Counted from the first letter of the stretch, positions 16,837 to 25,724 are shown. The stretch: DNA of 40,958 bases from Mycobacterium sp. E183 (GCF_001667735.1 NZ_LZJN01000104.1:1-40958); one strand, 5' to 3'. The notes: generated from the letters alone by a model not told the origin. Program-made: numbers and translations.

Positions 16837-18354
16837 GTGACACCGAACCGGGGGATCGATGCCGACTTCCTCAACCTGCCCCGCCATGAGCTGGCCGATG
16901 CCGCGCTGTCATCGGCCACCGCGGCCGGTGCCAGCTACGCCGACCTGCGGGTTCACCGCATCGTGTCCGAGATCATCCAGCTGCGCGATGGTGAGCTGGA
17001 GACGGCGGTCGTCAACCGCGAGCTCGGGTTGGCCGTGCGGGTGATCGTCGACGGCACGTGGGGATTCGCCTCGCACGCGGAGCTGGCGCCGTCGGTCGCG
17101 GCCGAGACCGCGCGGCACGCCGTGCAGGTGGCCACCACCCTGGCGACGCTGAACCGCGAGCGCGTCGAGCTGGCGCCTGAACCGGTGTACGCCGACGCCA
17201 CCTGGGTCTCGAATTACCGGACCGACCCGTTCAGCATCCCGGTGGCCGACAAGATCGACGTGTTGGAGGACTACTCCGGTCGGCTGCTCAGTGCCGATGG
17301 TGTCGACCACGTGTCGGCCATCCTCACGGCCGTCAAGGAACAGTCGTTTTACGCCGACACGTTCGGGTCGTCGATCACCCAGCAGCGGGTGCGGGTGCAG
17401 CCCTCGCTGGAGGCGGTGACCGTCGACGCGGCGGCCGGCAGCTTCGACTCGATGCGCACGCTGGCGCCGCCGACCGGGCGCGGCTGGGAAGTGCTGGCCG
17501 GCGACGAGGTGTGGAACTGGACGGACGAGCTGGCGCAATTGCCGTCGCTGCTCGCCGAGAAGGTCAAGGCGCCCAGCGTGATCGCGGGGCGCACGGACCT
17601 GGTGATCGACCCGTCCAACCTATGGCTGACGATCCACGAATCCATCGGGCACGCAACCGAATACGACCGGGCCATCGGCTACGAGGCCGCCTACGCCGGA
17701 ACGTCGTTCGCCACGCCCGACAAACTCGGCACCATGCGGTACGGCTCACCGGTGATGAACGTGACCGCCGACCGCACCGTCGACCACGGCCTGGCGACCA
17801 TCGGTTACGACGACGAAGGCGTGGCGGCGCAGAGCTGGGATCTGGTGCGTGACGGCATCTTTGTCGGCTATCAGCTCGATCGGGTGTTCGCTCCGAGACT
17901 TGGACAACCGCGGTCCAACGGCTGCTCGTATGCCGATTCGCCGCATCATGTGCCGATCCAACGGATGGCCAACGTGTCGCTGCAGCCGGCGCGCGAGGAC
18001 GTCAGCACCGCCGACCTCATCAGCCGTGTGCAGGACGGCATCTACATCATCGGCGACAAGTCGTGGTCAATCGACATGCAGCGCTACAACTTTCAGTTCA
18101 CCGGCCAGCGGTTCTTCCGCATCCGCGACGGCCGCCTGGACGGCCAGCTGCGCGACGTGGCCTATCAGGCCACCACCACCGATTTCTGGAACTCGATGGA
18201 AGCCGTGGGCGGCCCGTCGACGTGGCGGCTCGGCGGCGCATTCAACTGTGGGAAGGCCCAGCCCGGTCAGGTCGCCCCGGTCAGCCACGGCTGTCCGTCG
18301 GCGCTGTTCCGCGGCGTCAACGTGCTCAACACCCGGACCGAGGGCGGCCGATGA
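16837..18354 (+). CDS. tldD: TldD metalloprotease subunit (Rv2315c-like)
   Basis: This 505-residue TldD/PmbA-family protein is the catalytic half of the TldD-TldE heterodimer, which cuts unfolded peptides and matures some ribosomal peptides in other bacteria. The zinc site HExxxH is present as HESIGH (267-272), and the third-ligand region lies further on around the NGCSYADSPHHVP stretch. GTG 16837, preceded by ggtggaac, gives exactly the 505 residues I recall for the M. tuberculosis protein; an ATG at 16813 would add eight unlikely residues. It is followed by pmbA after 49 bases, the usual partner order. No peptide precursor gene is evident nearby. Confidence 0.92.
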   Translation: MTPNRGIDADFLNLPRHELADAALSSATAAGASYADLRVHRIVSEIIQLRDGELETAVVNRELGLAVRVIVDGTWGFASHAELAPSVAAETARHAVQVATTLATLNRERVELAPEPVYADATWVSNYRTDPFSIPVADKIDVLEDYSGRLLSADGVDHVSAILTAVKEQSFYADTFGSSITQQRVRVQPSLEAVTVDAAAGSFDSMRTLAPPTGRGWEVLAGDEVWNWTDELAQLPSLLAEKVKAPSVIAGRTDLVIDPSNLWLTIHESIGHATEYDRAIGYEAAYAGTSFATPDKLGTMRYGSPVMNVTADRTVDHGLATIGYDDEGVAAQSWDLVRDGIFVGYQLDRVFAPRLGQPRSNGCSYADSPHHVPIQRMANVSLQPAREDVSTADLISRVQDGIYIIGDKSWSIDMQRYNFQFTGQRFFRIRDGRLDGQLRDVAYQATTTDFWNSMEAVGGPSTWRLGGAFNCGKAQPGQVAPVSHGCPSALFRGVNVLNTRTEGGR

Positions 18355-18403
18355 TCCGCGCCGGCGACGATGCAGAACGAAGCGATGCTGAGGAGCGGCG
18401 CCG

Positions 18404-19777
18404 ATGATCAGCGCGCAGCATGTCGTCAACCTCGTCCTCGAGGAGGCCGCCAAGCTCGGCGGCGCGAGCGAGACCATGGTGCTCGTCACCGACAAGGTGG
18501 AGGCCACGTTGCGATGGGCCGGCAACTCGATGACCACCAACGGGGTTGCGGTCAACCGCAGCATCACGGTGATCTCGATTGTCCGCCAAGGATCCGGCGC
18601 GCGCATCGGCACGATGGTGTCGGCCGAGGTCGATCCCCGGGTGATCCCCGAGCTGGTGGCGGCGTCGCAGGAGGCGGCCCGCTCGGCGCCCGAAGCCGGC
18701 GATGCCGCGCCGCTGCTGGCCGACACCGGGGTGCCCGCCGATTGGAACGCGCCGGTGCCCGGCACCGGGCCCCTGGTGTTCGCCGATGTCGCCGACTCGT
18801 TGAGTCGCGGATTCGAAGGCGCCGACCGGCTGTACGGCTTTGCGCACCACAGCGTTTCGACGACGTTCCTCGCGTCGTCGACGGGGGTGCGCCGACGCTA
18901 CACCCAGCCCGCCGGGGCGGTGGAGATCAACGGCAAACGCGGCGAGGCAAGCGCCTGGGCGGGTATCGGCACGCCCGACTTCGTCGACGTGCCAATGGAT
19001 TCGCTCCTCGAGGAGCTGTCGATGCGCCTCGGTTGGGCCGAGCGCACCGTGGAGCTGCCCGCGGGCCGGTACGAGACGATCATGCCGCCGTCCACGGTCG
19101 CCGACATGATGCTTTACCTGGCGTGGTCGATGGCAGGCCGCGGTGCGCGAGAGGGCCGCACCGCCTTTTCGGCGCCCGGCGGCGGGACGCGGGTGGGGGA
19201 GCGGCTCACCGAGTTACCGCTGACGCTGTTCTCCGATCCGATGGCGCCGGGTCTGGCGTGCACACCGTTCGTCGCGGTGAGCAGCTCGTCGGAGACGATG
19301 TCGGTGTTCGACAACGGCATGGAGATCGGCCAGGTGGATTGGATCCGCGACGGCGTGGTCAACGCGCTGGCCTACCCGCGCGCGACGGCCGCCAAATTCG
19401 ACGCCGAGGTCGCGGTCGCCGCCGACAATCTGGTGATGACGGGCGGGTCGGCCGAGTTGGCCGACATGATCGCGGCCACGGAACGCGGACTGCTGCTGAC
19501 CACGCTGTGGTACATCCGCGAGGTCGACCCCACCACGCTGTTGCTCACCGGGCTGACCCGTGACGGTGTCTACCTGATCGAGGACGGCGAGGTGACCGCC
19601 GCGGTCAACAACTTCCGCTTCAACGAGAGTCCCCTGGACCTGCTGCGGCGGGCCACCGAGGCCGGGACGAGTGAGAAGACCCTGCCCCGGGAGTGGGCGG
19701 ACTGGGCCACCCGGGCGGCCATGCCGTCGCTGCGGATCCCGGACTTCCATATGTCGTCGGTGAGCCAGGCCCAGTAG
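18404..19777 (+). CDS. pmbA: TldE/PmbA protease subunit (Rv2314c-like)
   Basis: This 457-residue TldD/PmbA-family protein lacks the HExxxH zinc motif, as expected for the non-catalytic TldE partner. Recognisable parts are an N-terminal alpha/beta region with the [14 protein letters not shown] strand, and the C-terminal [12 protein letters not shown] segment typical of the family. Length equals the M. tuberculosis protein. It probably shares a transcript with tldD. In the 49-base gap the upstream tga is embedded in cgatgatcc. Confidence 0.92.
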   Translation: MISAQHVVNLVLEEAAKLGGASETMVLVTDKVEATLRWAGNSMTTNGVAVNRSITVISIVRQGSGARIGTMVSAEVDPRVIPELVAASQEAARSAPEAGDAAPLLADTGVPADWNAPVPGTGPLVFADVADSLSRGFEGADRLYGFAHHSVSTTFLASSTGVRRRYTQPAGAVEINGKRGEASAWAGIGTPDFVDVPMDSLLEELSMRLGWAERTVELPAGRYETIMPPSTVADMMLYLAWSMAGRGAREGRTAFSAPGGGTRVGERLTELPLTLFSDPMAPGLACTPFVAVSSSSETMSVFDNGMEIGQVDWIRDGVVNALAYPRATAAKFDAEVAVAADNLVMTGGSAELADMIAATERGLLLTTLWYIREVDPTTLLLTGLTRDGVYLIEDGEVTAAVNNFRFNESPLDLLRRATEAGTSEKTLPREWADWATRAAMPSLRIPDFHMSSVSQAQ

Positions 19778-19817
19778 GCGATTGCCGCTCGGCCGGCGGC
19801 GTTCTAGCGTGTGACGA

Positions 19818-20684
19818 ATGGCGGCTCCGGTTTCGGTCCAAACAGATCATTTGGCGCGGTTGGTGGCCCTGTTTCCGGGCGCCCCGGCGGAGGCGCGCAT
19901 CGCGGCGCTGATTCGGCGAGTCTGTGCCCAGACGTTGTCACTGCCGCCGCTGCCGGCGCCCGTCGAGGCGGGCGGGCCGGAATCGGACACCGAGGTCGTC
20001 GTGGCCGAGTTCGCCGAGCAGTTCAGCGCCGACGTGTCCGCGATCACCGGCGAGCAGCGGTCCCGGCTGGTGAAGCAGTTGGGCGACGGCGCCTTTGGCG
20101 TCGTGGTCTCGATGTATATCGCCGACTTCGTCCCGCGGGTGCGGGCGGGGCTGGAGGCTCTCGGCGTCGGCTCGGAGTACTTGGGCTGGGTGAACGGCAG
20201 CGCCGCGTGGGATCACACCACGAATCCGGCGAATCTGGTGTTCAACGATTTCTTGCCCGCGGTGGCCCGGATGCGCGCGCTCGACCCGGTCACCTCCGAG
20301 ATGGTCCGGCTGCGCGGGGCGGCTCAGCACAACTGCCGGTTGTGCAAGTCGCTGCGTGAGGGCACGGCGCTGGACGCCGGCGGTTCGGAGACGCTCTACG
20401 ACGAGATCGGTCGCTTCGAAGCCTCGCGGTTGCTCGACGACCGCGTCAAAGCAGCGCTGCGCTACACCGATGCGTTAATTTGGACCCCTGCGCACCTCGC
20501 CGTCGACGATGCCGCCGAGGTGCGCTCCCGGTTCTCGGATGCCGAGGCCGTCGAGCTCACCTTTGACATCATGCGGAATGCAAGCAATAAGGTCGCCGTC
20601 GCTTTGGGCGCCGATGCGCCCCGCGTCGAGCAGGGTACCGAGCGTTATCTGCTCGGGACCGACGGGCAGACCGTATTCAGCTGA
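19818..20684 (+). CDS. AhpD-like/carboxymuconolactone decarboxylase-family protein
   Basis: This 288-residue protein carries the AhpD redox motif as [11 protein letters not shown] (Cys173 and Cys176, C-x-x-C) in an all-helical context. The N-terminal half looks like a second, motif-less copy of the helical fold. Such proteins use the two cysteines in peroxide-linked thiol chemistry or act as decarboxylase-fold relatives; the substrate cannot be told. It begins 40 bases after pmbA, so it may be the last gene of that transcript. It probably corresponds to M. tuberculosis Rv2313c (from memory, similar length). Confidence 0.75.
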   Translation: MAAPVSVQTDHLARLVALFPGAPAEARIAALIRRVCAQTLSLPPLPAPVEAGGPESDTEVVVAEFAEQFSADVSAITGEQRSRLVKQLGDGAFGVVVSMYIADFVPRVRAGLEALGVGSEYLGWVNGSAAWDHTTNPANLVFNDFLPAVARMRALDPVTSEMVRLRGAAQHNCRLCKSLREGTALDAGGSETLYDEIGRFEASRLLDDRVKAALRYTDALIWTPAHLAVDDAAEVRSRFSDAEAVELTFDIMRNASNKVAVALGADAPRVEQGTERYLLGTDGQTVFS

Positions 20685-21081
20685 CTCGCGCCTGGGCTGC
20701 CACGGTCGACCGCCGCCCAGCCGCCAGGTGCGTAATCGCAGCTCAAAAAGCTTTTGGCTTGCGCATGCCGCCTCGGCTGGCGTGGATCGGACGACGGACG
20801 CAGGCCCGGTGCGAAGTAGCGAATGTTAACCATCCGTACACGGCCGCGCAAACAAAAGTTCTCCACTCGGGCCGCTGCTACTGGCTAAATTTATGTCCCG
20901 ACACCAAAACTCATATGTGAACTCATATGTGCTGGTGATCTCAGATGGCAGCGCCGCCTGAGTTGATGACTATCGACCGCGTGACTGCAAGCCGTGGCCC
21001 GTTATCTCGGTTAGCAGTCACCACACGAAGGCTTGGTTGCGTCGGAGGGCGAGATCGCTCCCACGCAGAGGGAGGTCCGGA
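20685..21081. other. 397-base intergenic region before DUF732 genes
   Basis: No credible coding sequence was seen. Near its start is an A/T-rich palindrome, caaaaagcttttg with agc/gct flanks (about 20741-20760), which could end the pmbA transcript. Further on lies the 12-base direct repeat annotated separately, then the ribosome site ggagg (21071-21075) of the first DUF732 gene. Base composition drops visibly in A/T-rich runs around 20820-20935, as expected for a promoter region. Confidence 0.5.
20909..20931. promoter_or_regulatory. Tandem 12-base repeat actcatatgtg
   Basis: actcatatgtga (20909-20920) is followed at once by actcatatgtg (20921-20931). Each copy holds the palindrome catatg. 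A spacing of 12 bases puts both copies on nearly the same face of the helix, as for a regulator binding twice. It lies 150 bases before the DUF732 start. The binding protein is unknown. Confidence 0.4.
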
Positions 21082-21504
21082 ATGACAACCACCCGTTCGC
21101 GGTCGCGCATGCGAGCGTCATCGGTCTGGGCTGCCGGCGTCACGCTGGGGGCCTCGATGCTCGGCGGCGCGGTGCTGTCGGCACCGCAAGCGTCGGCGTC
21201 CTGCAATCTGAGTCCGAAAGACGACCAGTACATCCAGCTGCTCGCTCAGAACAAGATGGTGCACAACGCCGATTTCAGTGACTGCACCGAGGCCGCCGAA
21301 GGGCGGTGGTTCGCCGACCAGGTGCGCAACCACCCCAATCCCTTTGGGGAGGCGCAAGAGTTGGTCAACATGATCACGAATACGACCTCGATGAACCAAG
21401 CGCAGGCCGAGTGGGAGGTCGAGTCGGCCATCTACGTTTATGCACCCGACATGATCCCCAAGATCAAGGATCAGGCCGCGCACGCGGACTGGCCCAAAGA
21501 GTAG
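21082..21504 (+). CDS. DUF732 secreted protein, copy 1
   Basis: This 140-residue exported protein has a basic N-terminus (MTTTRSRSRMR), a hydrophobic signal helix and a likely signal-peptidase site after ASA, just before SCNLSP. The mature DUF732 domain contains two Cys, probably disulfide bonded (SCN and DCTEA), and the conserved region with WEVESAIYVYAPDMIPKI. ATG 21082 has ggagg six bases upstream. DUF732 proteins are small mycobacterial exported proteins of unknown function. The next gene is a close paralogue in tandem. Confidence 0.88.
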   Translation: MTTTRSRSRMRASSVWAAGVTLGASMLGGAVLSAPQASASCNLSPKDDQYIQLLAQNKMVHNADFSDCTEAAEGRWFADQVRNHPNPFGEAQELVNMITNTTSMNQAQAEWEVESAIYVYAPDMIPKIKDQAAHADWPKE

Positions 21505-21537
21505 CGACTCGGGCTTCACCAGCTAACTCAATTTAGA

Positions 21538-21562
21538 TCACCGATACCGCCCGTATCGGTGA
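21538..21562. terminator. Perfect 10-base stem hairpin after DUF732 copy 1
   Basis: tcaccgatac (21538-21547) and gtatcggtga (21553-21562) pair perfectly around a five-base loop, cgccc. An alternative outer pairing taactca/tgagtta flanks it. It lies 34 bases after the stop of copy 1 and more than 200 bases before copy 2. It has no T-tract; it may be a terminator or an operator for the second copy. Confidence 0.55.
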
Positions 21563-21775
21563 GTTACGCACTGCATGTGATTGCTGATCGGCGGTAGTCA
21601 TCGATCGCACGAGCGTTCTCCGCCGCGCAAAACCTGCAGCTCACCGAGGTTTTGGCTAACTGCTGTTCATTGATTGTTCGACGAACGCGTCGTTTGCCGC
21701 GTTTGGCGACGGTGGTACCCGACGTTTAGCGCGAAAGGACAGTTAGCAAATTCTACGAAGAGGGGGTCCGGAGAA

Positions 21776-22201
21776 GTGAGGATGACACGATCGCGCGAGC
21801 AGGTGTTGGCGGCGGGAGCCGCCGGGGTTGCGCTGGGAGCAGCGATGTTCGGTGGTGCTGTGCTAGGAGCGCCGCACGCGTCGGCGTCGTGCAACATGTC
21901 CCCGGCCGACGACCAGTACATCAAGCTGCTGGCGCAGAACAAGATGGTGCACAACGCCGACTTCAACGATTGCAGCGAGGCGGCAGAGGGACGGTGGTTC
22001 GCCAGCCAGGTACGCGCCAACCCCAATCAGTTCGGGGAGGCCCAGGAGCTGGTCAACATGATCACCAGGACGACGCCGATGAGCCAGAAGCAGGCCGAGT
22101 GGGAGGTCGAGTCCGCCATCTACGTCTACGCGCCGGACTTGATCCCGAGGCTCAAGGATCAGGCCGCGCGGCAAGCGCCCGGCCAGCCGGCGCCGATGTG
22201 A
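21776..22201 (+). CDS. DUF732 secreted protein, copy 2
   Basis: This paralogue of the preceding gene has 141 residues from GTG 21776; ATG 21782 would give 139 and also has purines before it. The signal helix ends in ASA before SCNMSPADDQ. The mature part is highly similar to copy 1: the stretch around LLAQNKMVHNADF is shared, as is WEVESAIYVYAP. Here the C-terminus carries a short Pro-rich tail (QAPGQPAPM). The region before the start (gggggtccgga) resembles that of copy 1 (ggaggtccgga), showing that the duplication took in the leader. The function is unknown. Confidence 0.88.
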   Translation: MRMTRSREQVLAAGAAGVALGAAMFGGAVLGAPHASASCNMSPADDQYIKLLAQNKMVHNADFNDCSEAAEGRWFASQVRANPNQFGEAQELVNMITRTTPMSQKQAEWEVESAIYVYAPDLIPRLKDQAARQAPGQPAPM

Positions 22202-22210
22202 TGCCCCGTC

Positions 22211-22243
22211 GAGCCCGCCGCCTTTTTCGAGGGCGGCGGGCTT
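22211..22243 (+). terminator. GC-rich hairpin terminator after DUF732 copy 2
   Basis: gagcccgccgcc (22211-22222) pairs with ggcggcgggctt (22232-22243): eleven Watson-Crick pairs plus one G-T, across a loop with five T. It lies nine bases after the stop codon. It is strong enough to act as a terminator, although no T-run follows the stem. Confidence 0.75.
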
Positions 22244-22304
22244 CGAGCATGCCCGGCGGACGACGACCCCGCGTTGGGCTACCGTTTCCTACGGAACATC
22301 GCTA

Positions 22305-22378
22305 GGGGCGGTAGCTCAGTTGGTTAGAGCCGCGGACTCATAATCCGTTGGTCGCGGGTTCGAGCCCCGCCCGCCCTA
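22305..22378 (+). tRNA. tRNA with CAT anticodon (elongator Met, possibly Ile2)
   Basis: A full cloverleaf can be drawn. Acceptor ggggcgg/ccgccct has a G-T first pair. The D stem is gctc/gagc, the anticodon stem gcgga/tccgt with loop ctcataa (anticodon CAT at 22339-22341), and the T stem gcggg/cccgc with loop ttcgagc. The discriminator is A, and CCA is not encoded. The anticodon stem lacks the three G-C pairs of an initiator tRNA. A tRNA-Ile with lysidine-modified CAT cannot be fully excluded by eye. Confidence 0.95.
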
Positions 22379-22388
22379 CTTCAGAGGT

Positions 22389-22979
22389 GTGATCGCGGAC
22401 AGACCCCTGGCGAATGCGCGCTATCGTCTGCGAGTGACCATATCGACTCCGGTAAGCGCAGCGGTCGTGACATTGCTCGCGATGACGGCTTGCGCAACGG
22501 CGCCGGTCGGCGCCGCCGACCCGACACCCCAGCAGTCGCCGTTCCCGACAGGGAAGGCCGGCACCACCATCCATGTCACGGAATACAGCGCCGCGACCGC
22601 CGACGTCACGCTCAACAACGCGACCTGGGTCTCGTCCGGCTGCACCCTTAGCGGAGGCGGCTGTACCGTCATCGAGCTCACCATCGTCGGCAAGTCCGAC
22701 ACACCGTTCAGCTACGGCGAGACCTACGTGACCGCCGCGTCTTCGCCGTGGAGGCAAGACCCTTACCGGGACGCCGAGGGCGGCTCATCCGCTGTTGACT
22801 ACCAGAAGATCAACAAGACGCCGCCCCTGCGCTCGGGCAGTGTCGCCAACGGCCAGACCGCCCACGGATACATCGCCTACGACGGCAATGTCAAGCAGGG
22901 CGACGTCTACATCGAGTTCAATGACCCCAACGCTCCGGCGGCGCCCACCCCATTAGCGGGTTGGAAACTGCACACCTAG
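22389..22979 (+). CDS. Putative lipoprotein with Ig-like domain (DUF4352/MPT63-like)
   Basis: From GTG 22389 this gives 196 residues. The N-terminal part is Arg-containing (RYRLR), then comes a hydrophobic stretch ending in LLAMTAC, a fair lipobox with Cys35. The rest is Thr/Ser/Gly-rich with beta-strand alternation (TWVSSGCTLSGGGCTVIELT, later GYIAYDGNVKQGDVYIEF). This resembles the immunoglobulin-like DUF4352/MPT63 group of mycobacterial exported proteins. GTG 22434 is an alternative start but leaves no positive charge before the hydrophobic part. It starts only 10 bases after the tRNA, so it may be read from the tRNA promoter. The ligand is unknown. Confidence 0.65.
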   Translation: MIADRPLANARYRLRVTISTPVSAAVVTLLAMTACATAPVGAADPTPQQSPFPTGKAGTTIHVTEYSAATADVTLNNATWVSSGCTLSGGGCTVIELTIVGKSDTPFSYGETYVTAASSPWRQDPYRDAEGGSSAVDYQKINKTPPLRSGSVANGQTAHGYIAYDGNVKQGDVYIEFNDPNAPAAPTPLAGWKLHT

Positions 22980-23015
22980 CGCCGCAGTGCCGGTGATCGC
23001 TCTCGGAGATAGACT

Positions 23016-24185
23016 TTGGCGTCGGAGTTCCAGGCGGCCCCGTTCATGCTTGGTTCACAGCGACCGCCGATCGTGAAAGTCGGTGGTGCGGTGATCGAGT
23101 CGGGTAGCGACCGCGCGCTGGAGGTCATGCGTTCCGACGAGGAGGCGGCCAGGGGTTATCGGGAGTGGCTGGCTGCAGCCGAGCGGGCCGGTCAAAGAGT
23201 GCTGCGGCAGCCGGACGGTACCTATGTGTTGTGGCGGCGCGACGACGTCCTCGCGGCCATACGCGACGGCGAGGTATTCGCCAGCCGCCAGGGCGAGCTG
23301 ATGCCCGGCAATCCGCCGTTCGGTCCGTACCGGAAGATCATGGTCGAGCAGTTGTTCACGCCCGGCAATTCGCGCGACATGCTCAGGCCCGTGCGGGTGA
23401 TCGTGGAACGATGCGTCGACGCCGTCGCGGCGCAGCTGGACCGCTGCGACGGTGCGGGTGTCGCCGAGGTCGTCTGGCGCGCGGCATTCGTCACGGTCTG
23501 CGGGCTGCCGACCGACCTCGCCCCGGACGCGGTCAACGCGGAGCTGGTGGCCAAGATCCGCCGAGCGCCGCAGGGCGGCCCCGATGTGCTCAGCCTCCTG
23601 GCCACCGAACCGCTTTCCGACGATGAAGTGCTGGGGCTGATGGCCTCGGTGGGCCGCGGCCTCATCTTCGCGTCGTTCGCTATCCGGGCCGGACTGGCGG
23701 TACTGGCGCGCCAGCCGATGCTGCAGCAGGAACTACGCGAACATCCGGACCGGCAACGCCGGTTCATCGAGGAGCTGCTGCGGTTGGACGGCGGGGCGAA
23801 GACCGTTTCCCGCATCACGAGCCGCAGCGTGACAGTCGGCGAAACGACGATCCCGGCCGGGTCTCGCGTCGAGTTGTATGTCGGATTCGTTCACCGCGAC
23901 GAGGCTGACGAGATGTCCGGCCAGGAGATCAAACTCGATGGCCCGCAGAGAAATTGGAGCTTTGGGGGAGGCCCGCACCGGTGCCCGGCGTCGCATCTCG
24001 CCCGGGACCTGCTGAGCGCGTTCTTCGAAGTATGGCTCGCCAAGATCCCGTTCTTCGGGTTCGACTGGGACAGCGGCGATGTGCCCAAGGCGTGGTATCC
24101 CAAACCCTACAGCCCGTCGCCGAGTGAGGTTTTCGACGGTTGGTTCCCGGTTCACGTGCCGCTCAGGTGGCGACCGGAACGGTGA
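23016..24185 (+). CDS. Cytochrome P450 with atypical I helix
   Basis: This 389-residue soluble P450 has the K-helix ExxR as EELLR (E253-R256) and the heme loop WSFGGGPHRCPASHLAR with thiolate ligand Cys323. The I helix (about 205-230) reads ASVGRGLIFASFAIRAGL and lacks the usual A-G-x-(D/E)-T acid-alcohol pair that delivers protons to oxygen. This suggests unusual oxygen or peroxide chemistry, or a non-monooxygenase role. TTG 23016 was chosen because ggag lies seven bases before it; ATG 23046 would lose 10 residues. The next gene overlaps by four bases. No ferredoxin gene is adjacent. I do not recognise the CYP family. Confidence 0.87.
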   Translation: MASEFQAAPFMLGSQRPPIVKVGGAVIESGSDRALEVMRSDEEAARGYREWLAAAERAGQRVLRQPDGTYVLWRRDDVLAAIRDGEVFASRQGELMPGNPPFGPYRKIMVEQLFTPGNSRDMLRPVRVIVERCVDAVAAQLDRCDGAGVAEVVWRAAFVTVCGLPTDLAPDAVNAELVAKIRRAPQGGPDVLSLLATEPLSDDEVLGLMASVGRGLIFASFAIRAGLAVLARQPMLQQELREHPDRQRRFIEELLRLDGGAKTVSRITSRSVTVGETTIPAGSRVELYVGFVHRDEADEMSGQEIKLDGPQRNWSFGGGPHRCPASHLARDLLSAFFEVWLAKIPFFGFDWDSGDVPKAWYPKPYSPSPSEVFDGWFPVHVPLRWRPER

Positions 24186-24571
24186 TCGGGGACAGGTGCT
24201 GCTGCGGCAGTGGCAAAGGCTATCGCGCGTGTTGCGGGCCGCTCCACGATGGCGAGCTACCGGCCCGAACGGCCGAGGAGTTGATGCGATCGCGGTATTC
24301 GGCGTTCGCCCGCGGTGACGCCGACTACCTGTTTCGCACGTGGCACCCGCGCACGCGCCCGTCGGACGTGACCGTCGACCCGGCCATCACCTGGACCGGC
24401 CTGAAAGTGACCGACACGGCCGCGGGCGGCCCGGAAGACAATCGTGGGGAGGTGGAATTCACGGCCCGGTTCGAGTCCGCGGGCCGCGCCGGCAGCCTGC
24501 ACGAGCGCAGTCGCTTCGAGCGCCGCGCCGGGCGATGGTTCTACCTCGACGCCGTGGCGGAAGAGGCATAG
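24182..24571 (+). CDS. YchJ-like SEC-C zinc-motif protein (UPF0225)
   Basis: This 129-residue protein begins with a Cys-rich SEC-C type zinc motif, RCCCGSGKGYRACCGPLHDG. An NTF2-like domain follows, with MRSRYSAFARGDADYLFRTWHP and a C-terminal W-F-Y-L-D strand, as in the YchJ family. GTG 24182 overlaps the P450 stop by four bases (gtga), so the pair is translationally coupled. The family's role is unknown; the zinc motif suggests binding to another protein or to nucleic acid. Coupling to a P450 is unexpected. Confidence 0.85.
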   Translation: MIGDRCCCGSGKGYRACCGPLHDGELPARTAEELMRSRYSAFARGDADYLFRTWHPRTRPSDVTVDPAITWTGLKVTDTAAGGPEDNRGEVEFTARFESAGRAGSLHERSRFERRAGRWFYLDAVAEEA

Positions 24572-24624
24572 CCGCCGGCGCGCCGGGCAACAGCGCCGCC
24601 TCGCGGACTGACCAGGCAATGTTG

Positions 24625-24695
24625 AGCGAGTGACGGGACTCGAACCCGTGTGTACGGCTTTGCAGGCCGCTGCCTAGCCACTCAGCCACACCCGC
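24625..24695 (-). tRNA. tRNA-Cys (GCA)
   Basis: On the minus strand the acceptor arms gcgggtg and cactcgc pair with one G-T. The anticodon loop is ctgcaaa, flanked by cggc/gccg, giving anticodon GCA (plus-strand 24661-24663). The T loop is ttcgagt between acggg and cccgt, and the discriminator is T, the Cys identity base. The length is 71 bases. It is convergent with the YchJ-like gene and divergent from the TPM gene. Confidence 0.96.
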
Positions 24696-24806
24696 ACGAC
24701 CGCCACCATGCCAGCGCAAGCGGCCGTTGCCCAGCCATTTCCTCGCTCCGATTATTTCGACGGATAGCAGTGTCCGCCGCAGCATGAGTGACGATAAGTT
24801 ACCCAT

Positions 24807-25703
24807 ATGCGCGGCGTTCGCCTGATTAGTGCGGTCCTGACCGTCCTCACGGTGGGGTTCTTGCCGGCGGCCCCCGCCGGTGCGCAGCCGCCGTCCAAGC
24901 TCACCGATCACATCACCGACAGCGCCGGAGTTCTGACGGATCCCGGTCGGTCGGCGGTGAGCTCGGCGATCGACCGGCTCTACCGCGATCGGCACATTCA
25001 GCTGTGGGTGGTCTACGTCGACAATTTCTCCCGGTTCAAACCCGAGAACTGGGCCGACCGAACCCGCAACGCCAGCGGGCTGGGTGGCAACGACGTGCTG
25101 CTGTCGGTGGCCACAAACACGAAGCTCTATGCCTTCTCGGTGCCGCCGCAAGTGCCGGGCCTCACGGATACCGAGCTGGACACACTGCGCAGCAAGCGAA
25201 TTGACCCTGCGGTGAACGCGAAAGATTGGAGCGGCGCCGCGGTCGCCGCGGCCGACGGGTTGGACAAATCGGCGAGCACGTCGAAGCCGATCTGGCAGCT
25301 GATCGCGATCAGCCTCATCATCGTCGTGGTTCTGGTCATTGTGGTTCTCGCGTTCTATCGCGTGCGCCACCGCCGCGCCGCCCGTCGCGAGAGTCAGTCC
25401 GGCATCGAGGGGCGCGGCGACTCATCGAGGGACGCGCTGTCGAACGCGGACGCCCGGCTGCGTCAGATCACCGACTACGTCACTCGGCATGGCGCCAGCG
25501 TCGGCGCCGAGGCGCAGTCTCGATCCCAAGAGGCCAGGCGGTATTTGGCGGCGGCGTACGCCAAGGAAGCAACCAATGCCGCCGAGGCGATCGCCTACGC
25601 GAACCGGGCATCAACGCTGGCCGCCCAGGCGCAAACGCTGGCGAACGCCGACGTATTGGCGGCACACCGTCGTCGGGGTGGTGGCACCGCAGCTAGACGA
25701 TGA
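24807..25703 (+). CDS. TPM-domain membrane protein
   Basis: This 298-residue protein has a signal peptide (about 1-27, ending PAGAQP), an extracytoplasmic TPM domain (about 34-165; LTDHITDSAGVLTDPGRSAV, then LWVVYVDNFS and GNDVLLSVATNTKLYAFSVP), one membrane helix (about 170-192), a basic stop-transfer stretch RVRHRRAARR, and an Ala-rich, probably coiled-coil cytoplasmic tail. TPM domains occur in proteins linked to photosystem repair, phosphatase activity and membrane assembly in other organisms. It resembles a shortened Rv2345-type protein. It is convergent with the next gene, with 21 bases between stops. Confidence 0.82.
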   Translation: MRGVRLISAVLTVLTVGFLPAAPAGAQPPSKLTDHITDSAGVLTDPGRSAVSSAIDRLYRDRHIQLWVVYVDNFSRFKPENWADRTRNASGLGGNDVLLSVATNTKLYAFSVPPQVPGLTDTELDTLRSKRIDPAVNAKDWSGAAVAAADGLDKSASTSKPIWQLIAISLIIVVVLVIVVLAFYRVRHRRAARRESQSGIEGRGDSSRDALSNADARLRQITDYVTRHGASVGAEAQSRSQEARRYLAAAYAKEATNAAEAIAYANRASTLAAQAQTLANADVLAAHRRRGGGTAARR

Positions 25704-25724
25704 CGGGTGGCATCACCGACCGCC

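Noticed and set aside
22305..22378. Initiator tRNA-fMet
   Set aside because: The anticodon stem is gcgga/tccgt and lacks the three consecutive G-C pairs typical of initiator tRNA, and the first acceptor pair is G-T where initiators have a mismatch.
22305..24695. Integrated element between the two tRNA genes
   Set aside because: There is no integrase and no direct repeat of either tRNA end that I could find. The genes between (lipoprotein, P450, YchJ-like) look like ordinary chromosomal genes.
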